Source of the DNA: Sinorhizobium sp. 8-89
GTDB taxonomy: Bacteria > Pseudomonadota > Alphaproteobacteria > Rhizobiales > Rhizobiaceae
Reading direction: 5' to 3'
DNA: 64,000 nucleotides
Assembly (NCBI RefSeq): GCF_030124325.1
Contig: NZ_JASKLR010000002.1
Span: 48,023 to 112,022 of the forward strand
Position 1 is the first letter of the stretch; the number at the start of each line of letters is the position of its first letter. This document shows, in pieces, positions 32,143 through 39,184 of this stretch. The notes under the pieces are model-generated. The model saw only the letters and a list, made by a program, of their open reading frames with translations, did not search any database and was not told the DNA's origin. The position numbers and the translations under genes are program-made.

Positions 32143-33141
32143 TCAGCGCGTGCGAGATCGACCAAAGGAGGCGCGATGTTCCCTACGTTTCTTCCGCTTC
32201 GGACTTTTCGGTCTTGCGCTCGGCACTGGGCCCGCCTCGGGGAGCTCTATTTCTGTACCTCCATTAACAGCTTTCTCCGGGGCATTACCGAGGGGGGTAT
32301 CCAGCGGAACCTGCTCCTTCTTTCCAACATCGCGCTGCTTTTTGTCGTTTGGCATCTCCATCAGGAAGCGGCAACGAGCGGCCTCGCCAAACGTCTCCAG
32401 GCAGATCGTCTCGATCTGTGCATTGCGGGAAGATGTTACGCCTTCGCCGACGAGGGCGTGAATCGGTGCGAGGTGCGATGGAAAGATCATGAACCAGAAA
32501 GCCAGCAGCCCGGTCGCCGCGGCACCATAATTGATGGCGCCGGCGAAAATGCGCCCCAGCTTCCTGTTGACTTTTTTGAGGCGATCTGCCGTCTCGGGCG
32601 CTGACGCTTTGCCCTCGATAAAATCAGCCGCAATTGTCGACAACGCCGCCAGCATTGCATACGTCAACGGCTCGCCCTGGAGAACCTCTATCGTCTCCTT
32701 GGCCAGGACAAAAAGGCCGTTGGCAAGCTTCGCATTCTCGCAACCGCATGAAGGGCAGACTTCCTCGTTGTCGAACCCATAAAAACGCGAGCTGCCGATG
32801 TTGTAGTTCTTGGACGGGAAGACGGAGTGACACCTCGGACACATTGCTGGGAGCGGCGGACCGTTCGGGCGCTCATAACCGACTTGGCTCTTTCCTCTGC
32901 TTGGCGGCAACGGGTCAATTATGCGGGAGCCGGTGACGCGGGTGGATCCCGCGCTTTGAATGTTCATGGCTTGGCGGGTACCAGCGAACACTGGTCGCTC
33001 AAGACTGAGATCGACATTGCCTCGGGCATACAGACCGATATCCCCGCCGAAGGTGCAGTTTCTAAAGTCAATTTTTAAGGGCGAACCGACAACCTCCACG
33101 GCCGCCCCGAAGCCGGAAATATCGTCTGGATCACTGCTCAT
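32143..33141 (-). CDS. Moron protein: beta-helix-like N-terminus, zinc ribbon, membrane segment
   Basis: 332 residues from ATG 33139-33141 (AAGGA upstream). The N-terminal about 75 residues read as short beta-turns (DFRNCTFGGDIGLYARGNVD, then QAMNIQSAGSTRVTGSRI). A four-cysteine zinc ribbon follows: CPRC in MCPRCHSVFP and CPSC in EEVCPSCGCEN. Then come a helical region, one probable membrane segment (GAAATGLLAFWFMIFPSHL) and a basic tail. It stands alone on the strand opposite the tail and lysis genes, as lysogenic-conversion genes do. Function unknown; superinfection exclusion would fit position and membrane anchoring. Confidence 0.6.
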   Translation of the reverse strand: MSSDPDDISGFGAAVEVVGSPLKIDFRNCTFGGDIGLYARGNVDLSLERPVFAGTRQAMNIQSAGSTRVTGSRIIDPLPPSRGKSQVGYERPNGPPLPAMCPRCHSVFPSKNYNIGSSRFYGFDNEEVCPSCGCENAKLANGLFVLAKETIEVLQGEPLTYAMLAALSTIAADFIEGKASAPETADRLKKVNRKLGRIFAGAINYGAAATGLLAFWFMIFPSHLAPIHALVGEGVTSSRNAQIETICLETFGEAARCRFLMEMPNDKKQRDVGKKEQVPLDTPLGNAPEKAVNGGTEIELPEAGPVPSARPKSPKRKKRREHRASFGRSRTR

Positions 33142-33228
33142 CGCGTTTTCCTTGTTCGCCCCACGATACGCAACTTGAGCGATTCGCAAAACGATCCGAT
33201 TCACAACCTCGCACACTCAGGAGGTGAC

Positions 33229-33381
33229 ATGGCGCGGGGAAAACTCTTCCCATCGCGATCGAACTCCGTTTCGCGTCGCCCATCCACGCCACTAAAGGAC
33301 TCCACGGGAATCCCAATGACCATCACGACCACGTCACCGCGTGGGCGCGCCTTCATGCGTGGCCGGTCGCTCCGCCACTAA
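33229..33381 (+). CDS. Possible small basic protein
   Basis: 50 codons from ATG 33229, chosen because an excellent ribosome-binding site (CAGGAGGTG) stands five bases before it. The product, MARGKLFPSRSNSVSRRPST and onward, is basic and of low complexity. It may be only a leader that leads ribosomes to the endolysin gene 25 bases downstream. Confidence 0.35.
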   Translation: MARGKLFPSRSNSVSRRPSTPLKDSTGIPMTITTTSPRGRAFMRGRSLRH

Positions 33382-33406
33382 CCACCACCACATCGCAGGA
33401 GACACT

Positions 33407-34045
33407 ATGGACCGCGCGAAATTCTTCGCGGCGGTGCGCTCCCCCCTGTTCGCCGGCAAGCTATCCGACGCGCAGGTGAGGGGCACTGACGCAATTCTCG
33501 ACGAGGCTGAGCGCCGCGGCACTCCTCTAAGGCACCTGGCCTACATGCTCGCAACCGTCTTTCTCGAGACGGCCAGAACGATGCAGCCGATTGCCGAGTA
33601 CGGCAAAGGCGCTGGCCGCAAGTACGGCGTTAAAGGCAAGTACGGGCAGGTTCCCTATGGGCGCGGCTATGTCCAGCTAACGTGGGACTCGAACTATGAG
33701 CGCGCCGATAAGGAGCTTGGCCTGAATGGCGCGCTCCTACGCGACTTTAATCTCGCCGTGCGGCAGGACATCGCGGCCAAAATCATGTTCGAGGGCATGA
33801 CCGACGGCTGGTTCACAGGCAAGCGGCTGGCGGATTATTTCGCCGACGGCAAGGCCGATTACATCGGCGCGCGCAGGATCATCAACGGCACGGATAAAGC
33901 CAAGACGATCGCCGGCCACGCTGCCGTGTTCGAAGCGGCGCTGAAAGCTGGCGGGTATGGCTCCGTTGCTGCGCCGGCCTCTGGCGGCTTCTGGGCAGCA
34001 CTCGGCCGCTTCCTGCTCGCGATCATCAAAGGAGGCAAGAAATGA
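33407..34045 (+). CDS. Endolysin, GH19 chitinase-like muramidase
   Basis: 212 residues from ATG 33407 (GCAGGAG upstream). YMLATVFLETARTMQPIAEY with a Glu pair, then YGRGYVQLTWDSNYERADKE, is the core of the lysozyme-like GH19 endolysins of phages, in which the first Glu is the general acid. YIGARRIINGTDKAKTIAGH gives the conserved RRxING region. The C-terminal GGFWAALGRFLLAIIKGGKK is amphipathic and may help it reach the membrane. It starts the lysis cassette and overlaps the holin candidate by four bases. Confidence 0.9.
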   Translation: MDRAKFFAAVRSPLFAGKLSDAQVRGTDAILDEAERRGTPLRHLAYMLATVFLETARTMQPIAEYGKGAGRKYGVKGKYGQVPYGRGYVQLTWDSNYERADKELGLNGALLRDFNLAVRQDIAAKIMFEGMTDGWFTGKRLADYFADGKADYIGARRIINGTDKAKTIAGHAAVFEAALKAGGYGSVAAPASGGFWAALGRFLLAIIKGGKK

Positions 34046-34242
34046 CCGTCTGGATTCGCATTGCGATCTACATGACCGCGGGCTGGCTTTACGGCTCCGG
34101 CTACATCGGCGAGGAAGTCAGGGCCATGATTACCGAGGATCCCGCCATCGCAGCCTCCATCGAGGCGGGCATTATTGCCGCGATCGGCGCAGTTCCCGTC
34201 GCGTGGTGGCAGTGGGCCAAGAAGATGGGGCGGCCGACGTGA
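34042..34242 (+). CDS. Holin candidate
   Basis: 66 residues with two hydrophobic segments (VWIRIAIYMTAGWLYGSGYI and IEAGIIAAIGAVPVAWWQWA) separated by an acidic turn, then a short basic tail. Size, topology and position directly after the endolysin are those of a class II holin, which makes the timed inner-membrane lesion. ATGA overlap with the endolysin and GTGA overlap with the spanin-like gene point to one translational unit. Confidence 0.75.
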   Translation: MTVWIRIAIYMTAGWLYGSGYIGEEVRAMITEDPAIAASIEAGIIAAIGAVPVAWWQWAKKMGRPT

Positions 34243-34607
34243 TCTTAATGGCGGCAATCTGGTCCCGTTTTTCTGGCTGGCTAACAACTGCCAGCGTTGC
34301 GCTCGCGATCGTCGCGGGCGCTTTCTTTTACGGACGCTCCAGCGGCAAGGCTGATGCCAAGGCGGAGCAGGCTAATGCAAACGCGAAAGCCATAAAACAG
34401 GCGAGGGGCGTCGAAGATGAAGTTCAAAACATGGGGGTGGCGACGTTGATCGCGCTATCTCTAAGTGGCTGCGTGACGCAGGGTAACTACTGCGACATTG
34501 CGCGCGCCGTTCGGCCGTCCGTCGAAGACAAGATGACGGAAGGAACCAAGCGCCAGATCCTGGCGGAGAACTCCAAGCTGGAGAAGCTTTGCGGGGTGAA
34601 GCCGTGA
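34239..34607 (+). CDS. Fused spanin-like protein: inner-membrane anchor plus lipoprotein segment
   Basis: 122 residues from GTG 34239 (ATG 34248 is possible). The N-terminal helix WLTTASVALAIVAGAFFYGR is a membrane anchor, followed by a charged helix (KADAKAEQANANAKAIKQAR, then GVEDEVQ), as in i-spanins. Without a stop, the frame runs into MGVATLIALSLSGCVTQGNY, a lipoprotein signal with lipobox LSGC, then a periplasmic tail ending KLEKLCGVKP like Rz1-type lipoproteins. The internal ATG at 34431 could produce the lipoprotein separately. Confidence 0.7.
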   Translation: MILMAAIWSRFSGWLTTASVALAIVAGAFFYGRSSGKADAKAEQANANAKAIKQARGVEDEVQNMGVATLIALSLSGCVTQGNYCDIARAVRPSVEDKMTEGTKRQILAENSKLEKLCGVKP

Positions 34608-34891
34608 CCGGCGCCGAGATTATGTATGCCGTCGGTTTCTTCGTCGGCGTGTTCGGGGCGATCTTCGGCGTATGGAAATACGTTGACGGAAAGATAGGAG
34701 CGGTACGCGATGAGCTATCTGCACATCGTTTGCATGTCGCCGAATCCTACGTCACGAAGGCCGGCATGCAGGAGCAAACCGCGCAAATTATGCGCGCGAT
34801 CGAAAGTGTCGGCAATCGAATTGACGCCTTCGGGGAGCGACTGAATCGCGTTTTCGAGCAGCGCACGTCGGGCCGAAGAACATCAAACTAG
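34604..34891 (+). CDS. Lysis-cassette membrane protein with coiled coil
   Basis: 95 residues from GTG 34604, overlapping the previous stop in GTGA style. One transmembrane helix (IMYAVGFFVGVFGAIFGVWK) is followed by a heptad-rich helix (EQTAQIMRAIESVGNRIDAF, then GERLNRVFEQR). Proteins of this form in phage lysis cassettes may be antiholins or a second holin. The role is inferred from position. Last gene of the late operon. Confidence 0.6.
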   Translation: MTGAEIMYAVGFFVGVFGAIFGVWKYVDGKIGAVRDELSAHRLHVAESYVTKAGMQEQTAQIMRAIESVGNRIDAFGERLNRVFEQRTSGRRTSN

Positions 34892-34916
34892 AGCCGCTTA
34901 CGCGAACGACGAGTTG

Positions 34917-34951
34917 CCCTCTCCATCGCTGAAGGGACTTTTTTCTTTTTG
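34917..34951 (+). terminator. Probable late-operon terminator
   Basis: CCCT and AGGG (about 34918-34939) can pair with weak extension around a loop, followed by TTTTTTCTTTTT. The U-run is convincing, the stem is short. A second inverted repeat, AGGGCC/GGGCCT (34953-34973), next to the minus-strand gene end, may serve the opposite direction. Confidence 0.45.
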
Positions 34952-34972
34952 ATAGGGCCGCTCGACGGGCCT

Positions 34973-36112
34973 TTAGTTCTCAACTCTGACATATGGTTCA
35001 AGCACGACCGGCTGGTCGACTTTTGAACACTCTTCCTCAGTTATCTTCGTCGCAATGTTCTTGGTTCGGCCTTCGTAAACATCCGTGCTAGTCACAAACC
35101 CTGCGAATTCAAACGTTCGATCGGCAGGCTGCGGGAGGGCTTGAACAAGTGTTTTTATTTTCGCGGCATTTGGCTGCAATGTGCCGTCAACTTGAACCGT
35201 TCCAGTATAGTGAATGTCAACAGCCTTTTGGGCAAATTCGTGAGTATACGTAAGAAGATGCATGCCAGGAACGTTAACCTTCTCTGTGTAAGAGAAAGTC
35301 TCGTCTCGAATCTCTGATGCTTCTTCTGTCGATCCAATTGATATCTCTCGTGAAAATTTAGCAGCGACATTTCCCTTGACTATGAACTCGAAACCGACTG
35401 ACGCGCTTATTTCTTGCCCTGATTTTATAGTTTTCGTTTTAGTAAGCTTTGTCCCAATAGATAGCTTATTAGTCTGAGTAAATGTGAATTCCTGATTTAA
35501 CGGATTGCAATTGTAGTATGAAGCCTTCAAGCCAAAATATGAAATAGGGATGTCATCCCAATTTGGCTCCTTAACGTTGACTGTCGGTTCAGTTTCTTTG
35601 CTAAATACTCCGGTGGATGTCAGGCTTCCCATGACTGGCGTACACACGTCGCGGTACAATGGGCGGCAAATTTCCTCGTAGCACCACAACGGCTGTTGAT
35701 CTGACGAAGTTGTCATCTCTCTTGGTGCCCCACCGCAGGGGACTTTACGGGGGCGGCAACTCTGCCCATCCTCAACTTTATGACATTTATCCCTGAGATG
35801 GACAGGCGGGAGCGTCGCTAATTTGGCATTCACCACCGCAAGCAAGTCAGTCTCGGCTAATGACATCGGGAGAGCGGAAGATATCGGTCCTGAGGGTCGG
35901 ACAAAGTCTAGATGAAAATCCGGAGTTCCCGAGCACTCACATATTGGAGTCCCCCCGCCGGTAGCATTGGAACATTGAGCTGACTGACCATCTGGACAAT
36001 CAATCGAACAGTTGTCTCCTTGATCATTCTGAGCCGAGCAGCTTGCCGCCTGGCTTGCATGAGGAAAGCCCACGACGCAGAGCAGACACATCGTAAAAAT
36101 CGTGCGCACCAT
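34973..36112 (-). CDS. Secreted aerolysin/ETX-MTX2-like pore-forming protein candidate
   Basis: 379 residues from ATG 36110-36112 (GAGGGGGAA upstream). Signal peptide 1-23 (MVRTIFTMCLLCVVGFPHAS, then QA). A Cys-rich segment 25-60 has C35, C39 and C47 in CSIDCPDGQSAQCSN. More cysteines follow to about 157. Residues about 200-345 show the Ser/Thr-rich alternating strands of aerolysin-type toxins: NQEFTFTQTNKLSIGTKLTK, ISASVGFEFIVKGNVAAKFS (the possible membrane hairpin), RDETFSYTEKVNVPGMHLLT and HYTGTVQVDGTL. It is transcribed after the small Cys-rich gene. Target unknown; classification is by pattern only. Confidence 0.6.
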   Translation of the reverse strand: MVRTIFTMCLLCVVGFPHASQAASCSAQNDQGDNCSIDCPDGQSAQCSNATGGGTPICECSGTPDFHLDFVRPSGPISSALPMSLAETDLLAVVNAKLATLPPVHLRDKCHKVEDGQSCRPRKVPCGGAPREMTTSSDQQPLWCYEEICRPLYRDVCTPVMGSLTSTGVFSKETEPTVNVKEPNWDDIPISYFGLKASYYNCNPLNQEFTFTQTNKLSIGTKLTKTKTIKSGQEISASVGFEFIVKGNVAAKFSREISIGSTEEASEIRDETFSYTEKVNVPGMHLLTYTHEFAQKAVDIHYTGTVQVDGTLQPNAAKIKTLVQALPQPADRTFEFAGFVTSTDVYEGRTKNIATKITEEECSKVDQPVVLEPYVRVEN

Positions 36113-36182
36113 TTCCCCCTCCGTGACTTCGCTGTGCCACTCCGGCGACAATATGAATGATCAGTTCCGAGGTTATCCCTCA

Positions 36183-36488
36183 CTAATTGCTGCTGCATTG
36201 AGCGGGAGAGTCCGAGCTGCAGTCGAGATAACAGCTTTCGTCGTCGTCACACGTCCACGAACCAGACCATCTATCCCCGCAGCTTCCACTGCAACTGATG
36301 GAAGTGGGCTTGATGGGGGTAAACTGGGCGACAAAGCCATCGTTTGAGGCACCAACCCGGCTCGAAAGCTTCCCTATGCCCTCAATTTTTATTTCCGGTG
36401 AGTTCGACAGGTTTTGCGCATCTCCCGCAACTGCGGCGAAGGTCATCGTGAGAGGCAGCCCTGTGATAAGCAAAATGCGGTAAAGCAT
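36183..36488 (-). CDS. Small secreted Cys-rich protein, partner of the pore-former candidate
   Basis: 101 residues from ATG 36486-36488 (GGGGGGATGAG upstream). Signal peptide about 1-22 (MLYRILLITGLPLTMTFAAV, then AG). The mature part is polar, and the last 36 residues hold six cysteines (66, 70, 80, 86, 90, 98). CYLDCSSDSPAQCSS is the same C-x2-D-C-x5-A-Q-C-S motif as in the N-terminus of the downstream protein, so the two share a disulfide module. It precedes that gene by 70 bases on the same strand, probably as one operon. It could be a chaperone, inhibitor or second toxin component. Confidence 0.6.
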   Translation of the reverse strand: MLYRILLITGLPLTMTFAAVAGDAQNLSNSPEIKIEGIGKLSSRVGASNDGFVAQFTPIKPTSISCSGSCGDRWSGSWTCDDDESCYLDCSSDSPAQCSSN

Positions 36489-36841
36489 GATCTCATCCCC
36501 CCGTGCAGCTTTAACGAGAATATTACCACTTGCCTTTATTAGCGGCAACTACTATTCGCCTCTGAGTGGTGCGACTCTGGTGGAGTGTGGATTGGGCGCG
36601 TCGTGAAGGCAGTGGCAAACGGGCGCAGATTGCGGTCATCACCTCGCCGCACCTCAACAAGCCGCCTCACGCTTCGCACGCTCCGCTCGCGCTTGCAAGG
36701 CAAGTCGAACTTGCCGCACCGGATGCCGGCTCCATGCGGTCGTCGCGTCTTGAGGGGCAGGCTGCCGCCGCCATCGTCGTCACCTGGCCACCAACAATGC
36801 GGCTTGTTCTGCCGCGAAAGACTCCAGCCGCTTGAACGCCG
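36489..36841. other. Interval without a convincing gene
   Basis: 353 bases holding the promoter region of the small Cys-rich gene at its left edge. Two plus-strand frames of 89-106 codons (36566-36905) have shadow-like composition, rich in Arg, Ser and Pro, and no ribosome-binding site. Confidence 0.4.
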
Positions 36842-37030
36842 TCACAACTTCGCGAGAACGTCGACCTGCGGAACCGGTGTCGGCCCTTCGCTGCGATGCA
36901 GCTGAAGCAGGTTTACCTCAACGTGCAGACCCCGGTACGCTGCCTCGCGAATGGCATGGTTGAAGATCCGCATTGACTCGCGCAGATTGTGGGCGGCTTC
37001 ACGTTGTTCTTCTGTGATTGTTACGGTCAT
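36842..37030 (-). CDS. Small helical phage protein
   Basis: 62 residues from ATG 37028-37030. MTVTITEEQREAAHNLRESM, RIFNHAIREAAYRGLHVEVN and a short tail with VPQVDVLAKL. The first half is a charged amphipathic helix pair. It is coupled to the gene upstream by an ATGA overlap (37027-37030). No known family; small pairs of this kind are common in rhizobial prophages. Confidence 0.6.
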   Translation of the reverse strand: MTVTITEEQREAAHNLRESMRIFNHAIREAAYRGLHVEVNLLQLHRSEGPTPVPQVDVLAKL

Positions 37031-37281
37031 AGCTCGGTTATTCCGCGCGCCATCCGCGCCGTCAATGACGCCTGGGTGGTAGGGCCGATTTTCCACTCGG
37101 GCCGATGCTCAGAGCAGAACCAGTTCGGCTCGCCGCGTCCTACTGCGAAACCGAAGCTGCCCCATTTCTTGTAGCCAGGGTGTTCGCACGAGTGTTCATG
37201 GAGTGCGGTTTCCTTGCGCGTGCGCGTGCCTGCTTCGTCGCTCATTTCGGTGAGCGTGCGATCTTGTGTGAACTTTCTCAT
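37027..37281 (-). CDS. Small Cys/His protein
   Basis: 84 residues if started at ATG 37281, or 72 from ATG 37245; neither has a strong ribosome-binding site. ALHEHSCEHPGYKKWGSFGF, then GEPNWFCSEHRPEWKIGP has the spacing of a small zinc-binding knuckle (C-x2-H ... C-x2-H), seen in short rhizobial phage proteins with CEHPxCxKWG. First gene of a two-gene unit. Confidence 0.6.
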   Translation of the reverse strand: MRKFTQDRTLTEMSDEAGTRTRKETALHEHSCEHPGYKKWGSFGFAVGRGEPNWFCSEHRPEWKIGPTTQASLTARMARGITEL

Positions 37282-37530
37282 GCACACCGAGAGTCAATGG
37301 AGGTCAAGGTCAAGCCATGGCGGGCCGCCGCCAGCAGGAATCGTCAGCGCAGTGCACTAGCGTTGCCCGGTCCTCTGTAGACTCTTCTTCGATAATCCGT
37401 TAAATTTTGCACGTTATTGTTGACCCTTATCGTATCGCATCTAGGGTCTGGGGCTTTATTTCCATAGCTTAAACTTTTTTCGGCTCCGGTCGTCGATCAC
37501 CGTTGGATGACGCACAGGGAGGCTCTCCCA

Positions 37531-37869
37531 ATGAGGACCGCTCCACTTTTTGCATCATTGTCAGCAGTTTTCCTGTTGTGCTTCGAATTTTCCGTAGCAC
37601 AAGAAAGGCGTACCGAATGGAACTATAGGGACGGGGCAGAGATCATCGTCGTAGTGCCACGTCCAGAGCGTCCAGAAAGGCCTGACCGTGACCGTGAGCG
37701 TATGGAGCCTTCACGAACTCCAGCTGCCCGACCTCCTTCCGCGGCCGCGCCGCCACCTAAGCCGCCGATATCGGCGAGCGAAGCACAGCGGCAGCGGGCA
37801 ATGCGGATGGCTCGTGCAGCCGCTAGGCGACAGCAACTGGCGCACAACGAAAAAAAATGCGCCTTATGA
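37531..37869 (+). CDS. Secreted Pro/Arg-rich protein
   Basis: 112 residues from ATG 37531, with AGGGAGG eight bases upstream. Signal peptide MRTAPLFASLSAVFLLCFEF, then SVA. The mature protein has a short beta-like start (TEWNYRDGAEIIVVVPRPER) and then a Pro/Arg/Ala low-complexity region (residues about 50-90) and a basic helix. No family recognised. The next gene starts inside its last 13 bases. Confidence 0.55.
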   Translation: MRTAPLFASLSAVFLLCFEFSVAQERRTEWNYRDGAEIIVVVPRPERPERPDRDRERMEPSRTPAARPPSAAAPPPKPPISASEAQRQRAMRMARAAARRQQLAHNEKKCAL

Positions 37870-38486
37870 TGACTGCCATAGTCGCGGCTATCTTTCCTCA
37901 ATATGCGGGCAGTATTGCCGTAACTTCCCAAATGATTGACTTCTTCAGGTCACAGGACTCTTCAAAAAGTCGTGATTGGTGGAATGATACGTTTGAACGC
38001 TCGGGAGTATGCCCAGGATGCAGTCTTGAACAGAAATTTGGCGTGGTGAGAGATCGGGTCAGGAAAGCGAACGAATTAATTAAACTTGGGGTAAACGAGA
38101 CTATTCTTGAAAGCACACTGCCGGAACTGGCAGAGGCTATTGGTGCGCGGGTTGGATTTTTCTACTTTAGAAACAAGTGCGGCTATCCGTTCTCTCTCGC
38201 TGTTCGAGTGCAAAAGCTTGGTGGAGAGTGGGCAACAATCAGTTGGTACCATGTAGAGCCAGGGAGTAACGCCCAGCTCTTCGATCCGGCGGGCTCTCCG
38301 TTGGCCAGTACAAACCGCATAATCTACGTATATGGAACCGCTCCGACACCGGGAGGAGGATGGAGGGGAAGGGACGATAATCCTGAGGACAGAACCTACG
38401 ATTTGGATGGTAAACGCGTTCGGTTCTTGCGGATAGAAGCGCCCAGAACTCCCGATAACGATTTCCTCGTTGCCCCCTGTGGCTAA
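37857..38486 (+). CDS. Exported protein with DUF1036-like domain
   Basis: 209 residues from ATG 37857, coupled to the preceding gene by overlap; ATG 37866 is an alternative. A hydrophobic start (MRLMMTAIVAAIFPQYAGSI) looks like a signal peptide. The central part FFYFRNKCGYPFSLAVRVQK, GGEWATISWYHVEPGSNAQL, then NRIIYVYGTAP follows the DUF1036 pattern (Cys-Asn/Lys, W..W..v.PG, Yvya), a small domain of exported rhizobial proteins. CPGCSLEQKF holds a CxxC. Role unknown. Confidence 0.55.
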   Translation: MRLMMTAIVAAIFPQYAGSIAVTSQMIDFFRSQDSSKSRDWWNDTFERSGVCPGCSLEQKFGVVRDRVRKANELIKLGVNETILESTLPELAEAIGARVGFFYFRNKCGYPFSLAVRVQKLGGEWATISWYHVEPGSNAQLFDPAGSPLASTNRIIYVYGTAPTPGGGWRGRDDNPEDRTYDLDGKRVRFLRIEAPRTPDNDFLVAPCG

Positions 38487-38628
38487 CGCTCGCCTAAAAC
38501 GCTGGCCCAAGTGGCGGCAACTGCGCCGGCGTTTGCTGGAATTTCGGCGATCGCTGACCTGCTTCAATTGCCAGCGCGTGTTTTCCGCGAGCGTGAGACA
38601 AATGGTCTTGGTCAGCGTTAACACCCGC

Positions 38629-38840
38629 ATGGCTAGATCACCCTCAAAGAAACCGCCCGACGCGCCCCCGCCAGACCCGATGCCAGCGCGCGTCGACCCC
38701 TGCCTCGCGGACCCTTATCGACAAGCCGCCGAAGGGTCCGGACTGGGCCTAGGAAGTGAAATAGGACACACATCGAACCAGGGAGGGTGAAGGTCATAAC
38801 CCGCGGTGGTTACGACTGGACCGAGCGCTTTCGTACGGAG
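38629..38840 (+). pseudogene. Decayed N-terminal fragment of an ATP-dependent DNA ligase (LigD)
   Basis: Three frames must be joined to see it. From ATG 38629 the frame reads to MPARVDPCLA; the next frame gives DKPPKGPDWA, a stop, then EVK and a stop; a later frame gives HIEPGRVKVITRGGYDWTER. These are consecutive motifs of the LigD ligase domain (MPARVxPCLA, KPPxGPDWxxEVKWDG, IEPGxVxxITRGGxDWTxRF), with the catalytic EVKWDG lysine region mutated. Small deletions and stops make it nonfunctional. The following 344 bases to 39184 hold no recognisable gene. Confidence 0.75.
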
Positions 38841-39184
38841 GTCTCGGAGCGCAGTTTGCTATTGAGGAGTACACTATAGGATGTTAAATTAGAGTACATG
38901 CAAGTATGGGGACGATCGACTTTATTTTTGGTGCACACTGTTCGATGTTCTTGGAGGCGGCCAGCGTCAGGGATCGTCGATCCGTACCTTTTTAGCGATA
39001 GCACACCACCATTATCGCCCGTCCTTGGCGGCAGTCCTACGTAAATTCGTGATTGTTAAATGCAAGCTCAGGGTGCCGGTTGAGCCGAACCCATTATGGT
39101 CAAGGCAGGTGAGGCATAGATCGCGGGTCGCCTGCTTGCCACGGAAAAGCTGTGCATGAAACCGATAGCTCGGAGGGCCTTTAA

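Noticed and set aside
36566-36905. Plus-strand frames upstream of the small helical gene
   Set aside because: Two overlapping frames with shadow composition and no initiation signal.
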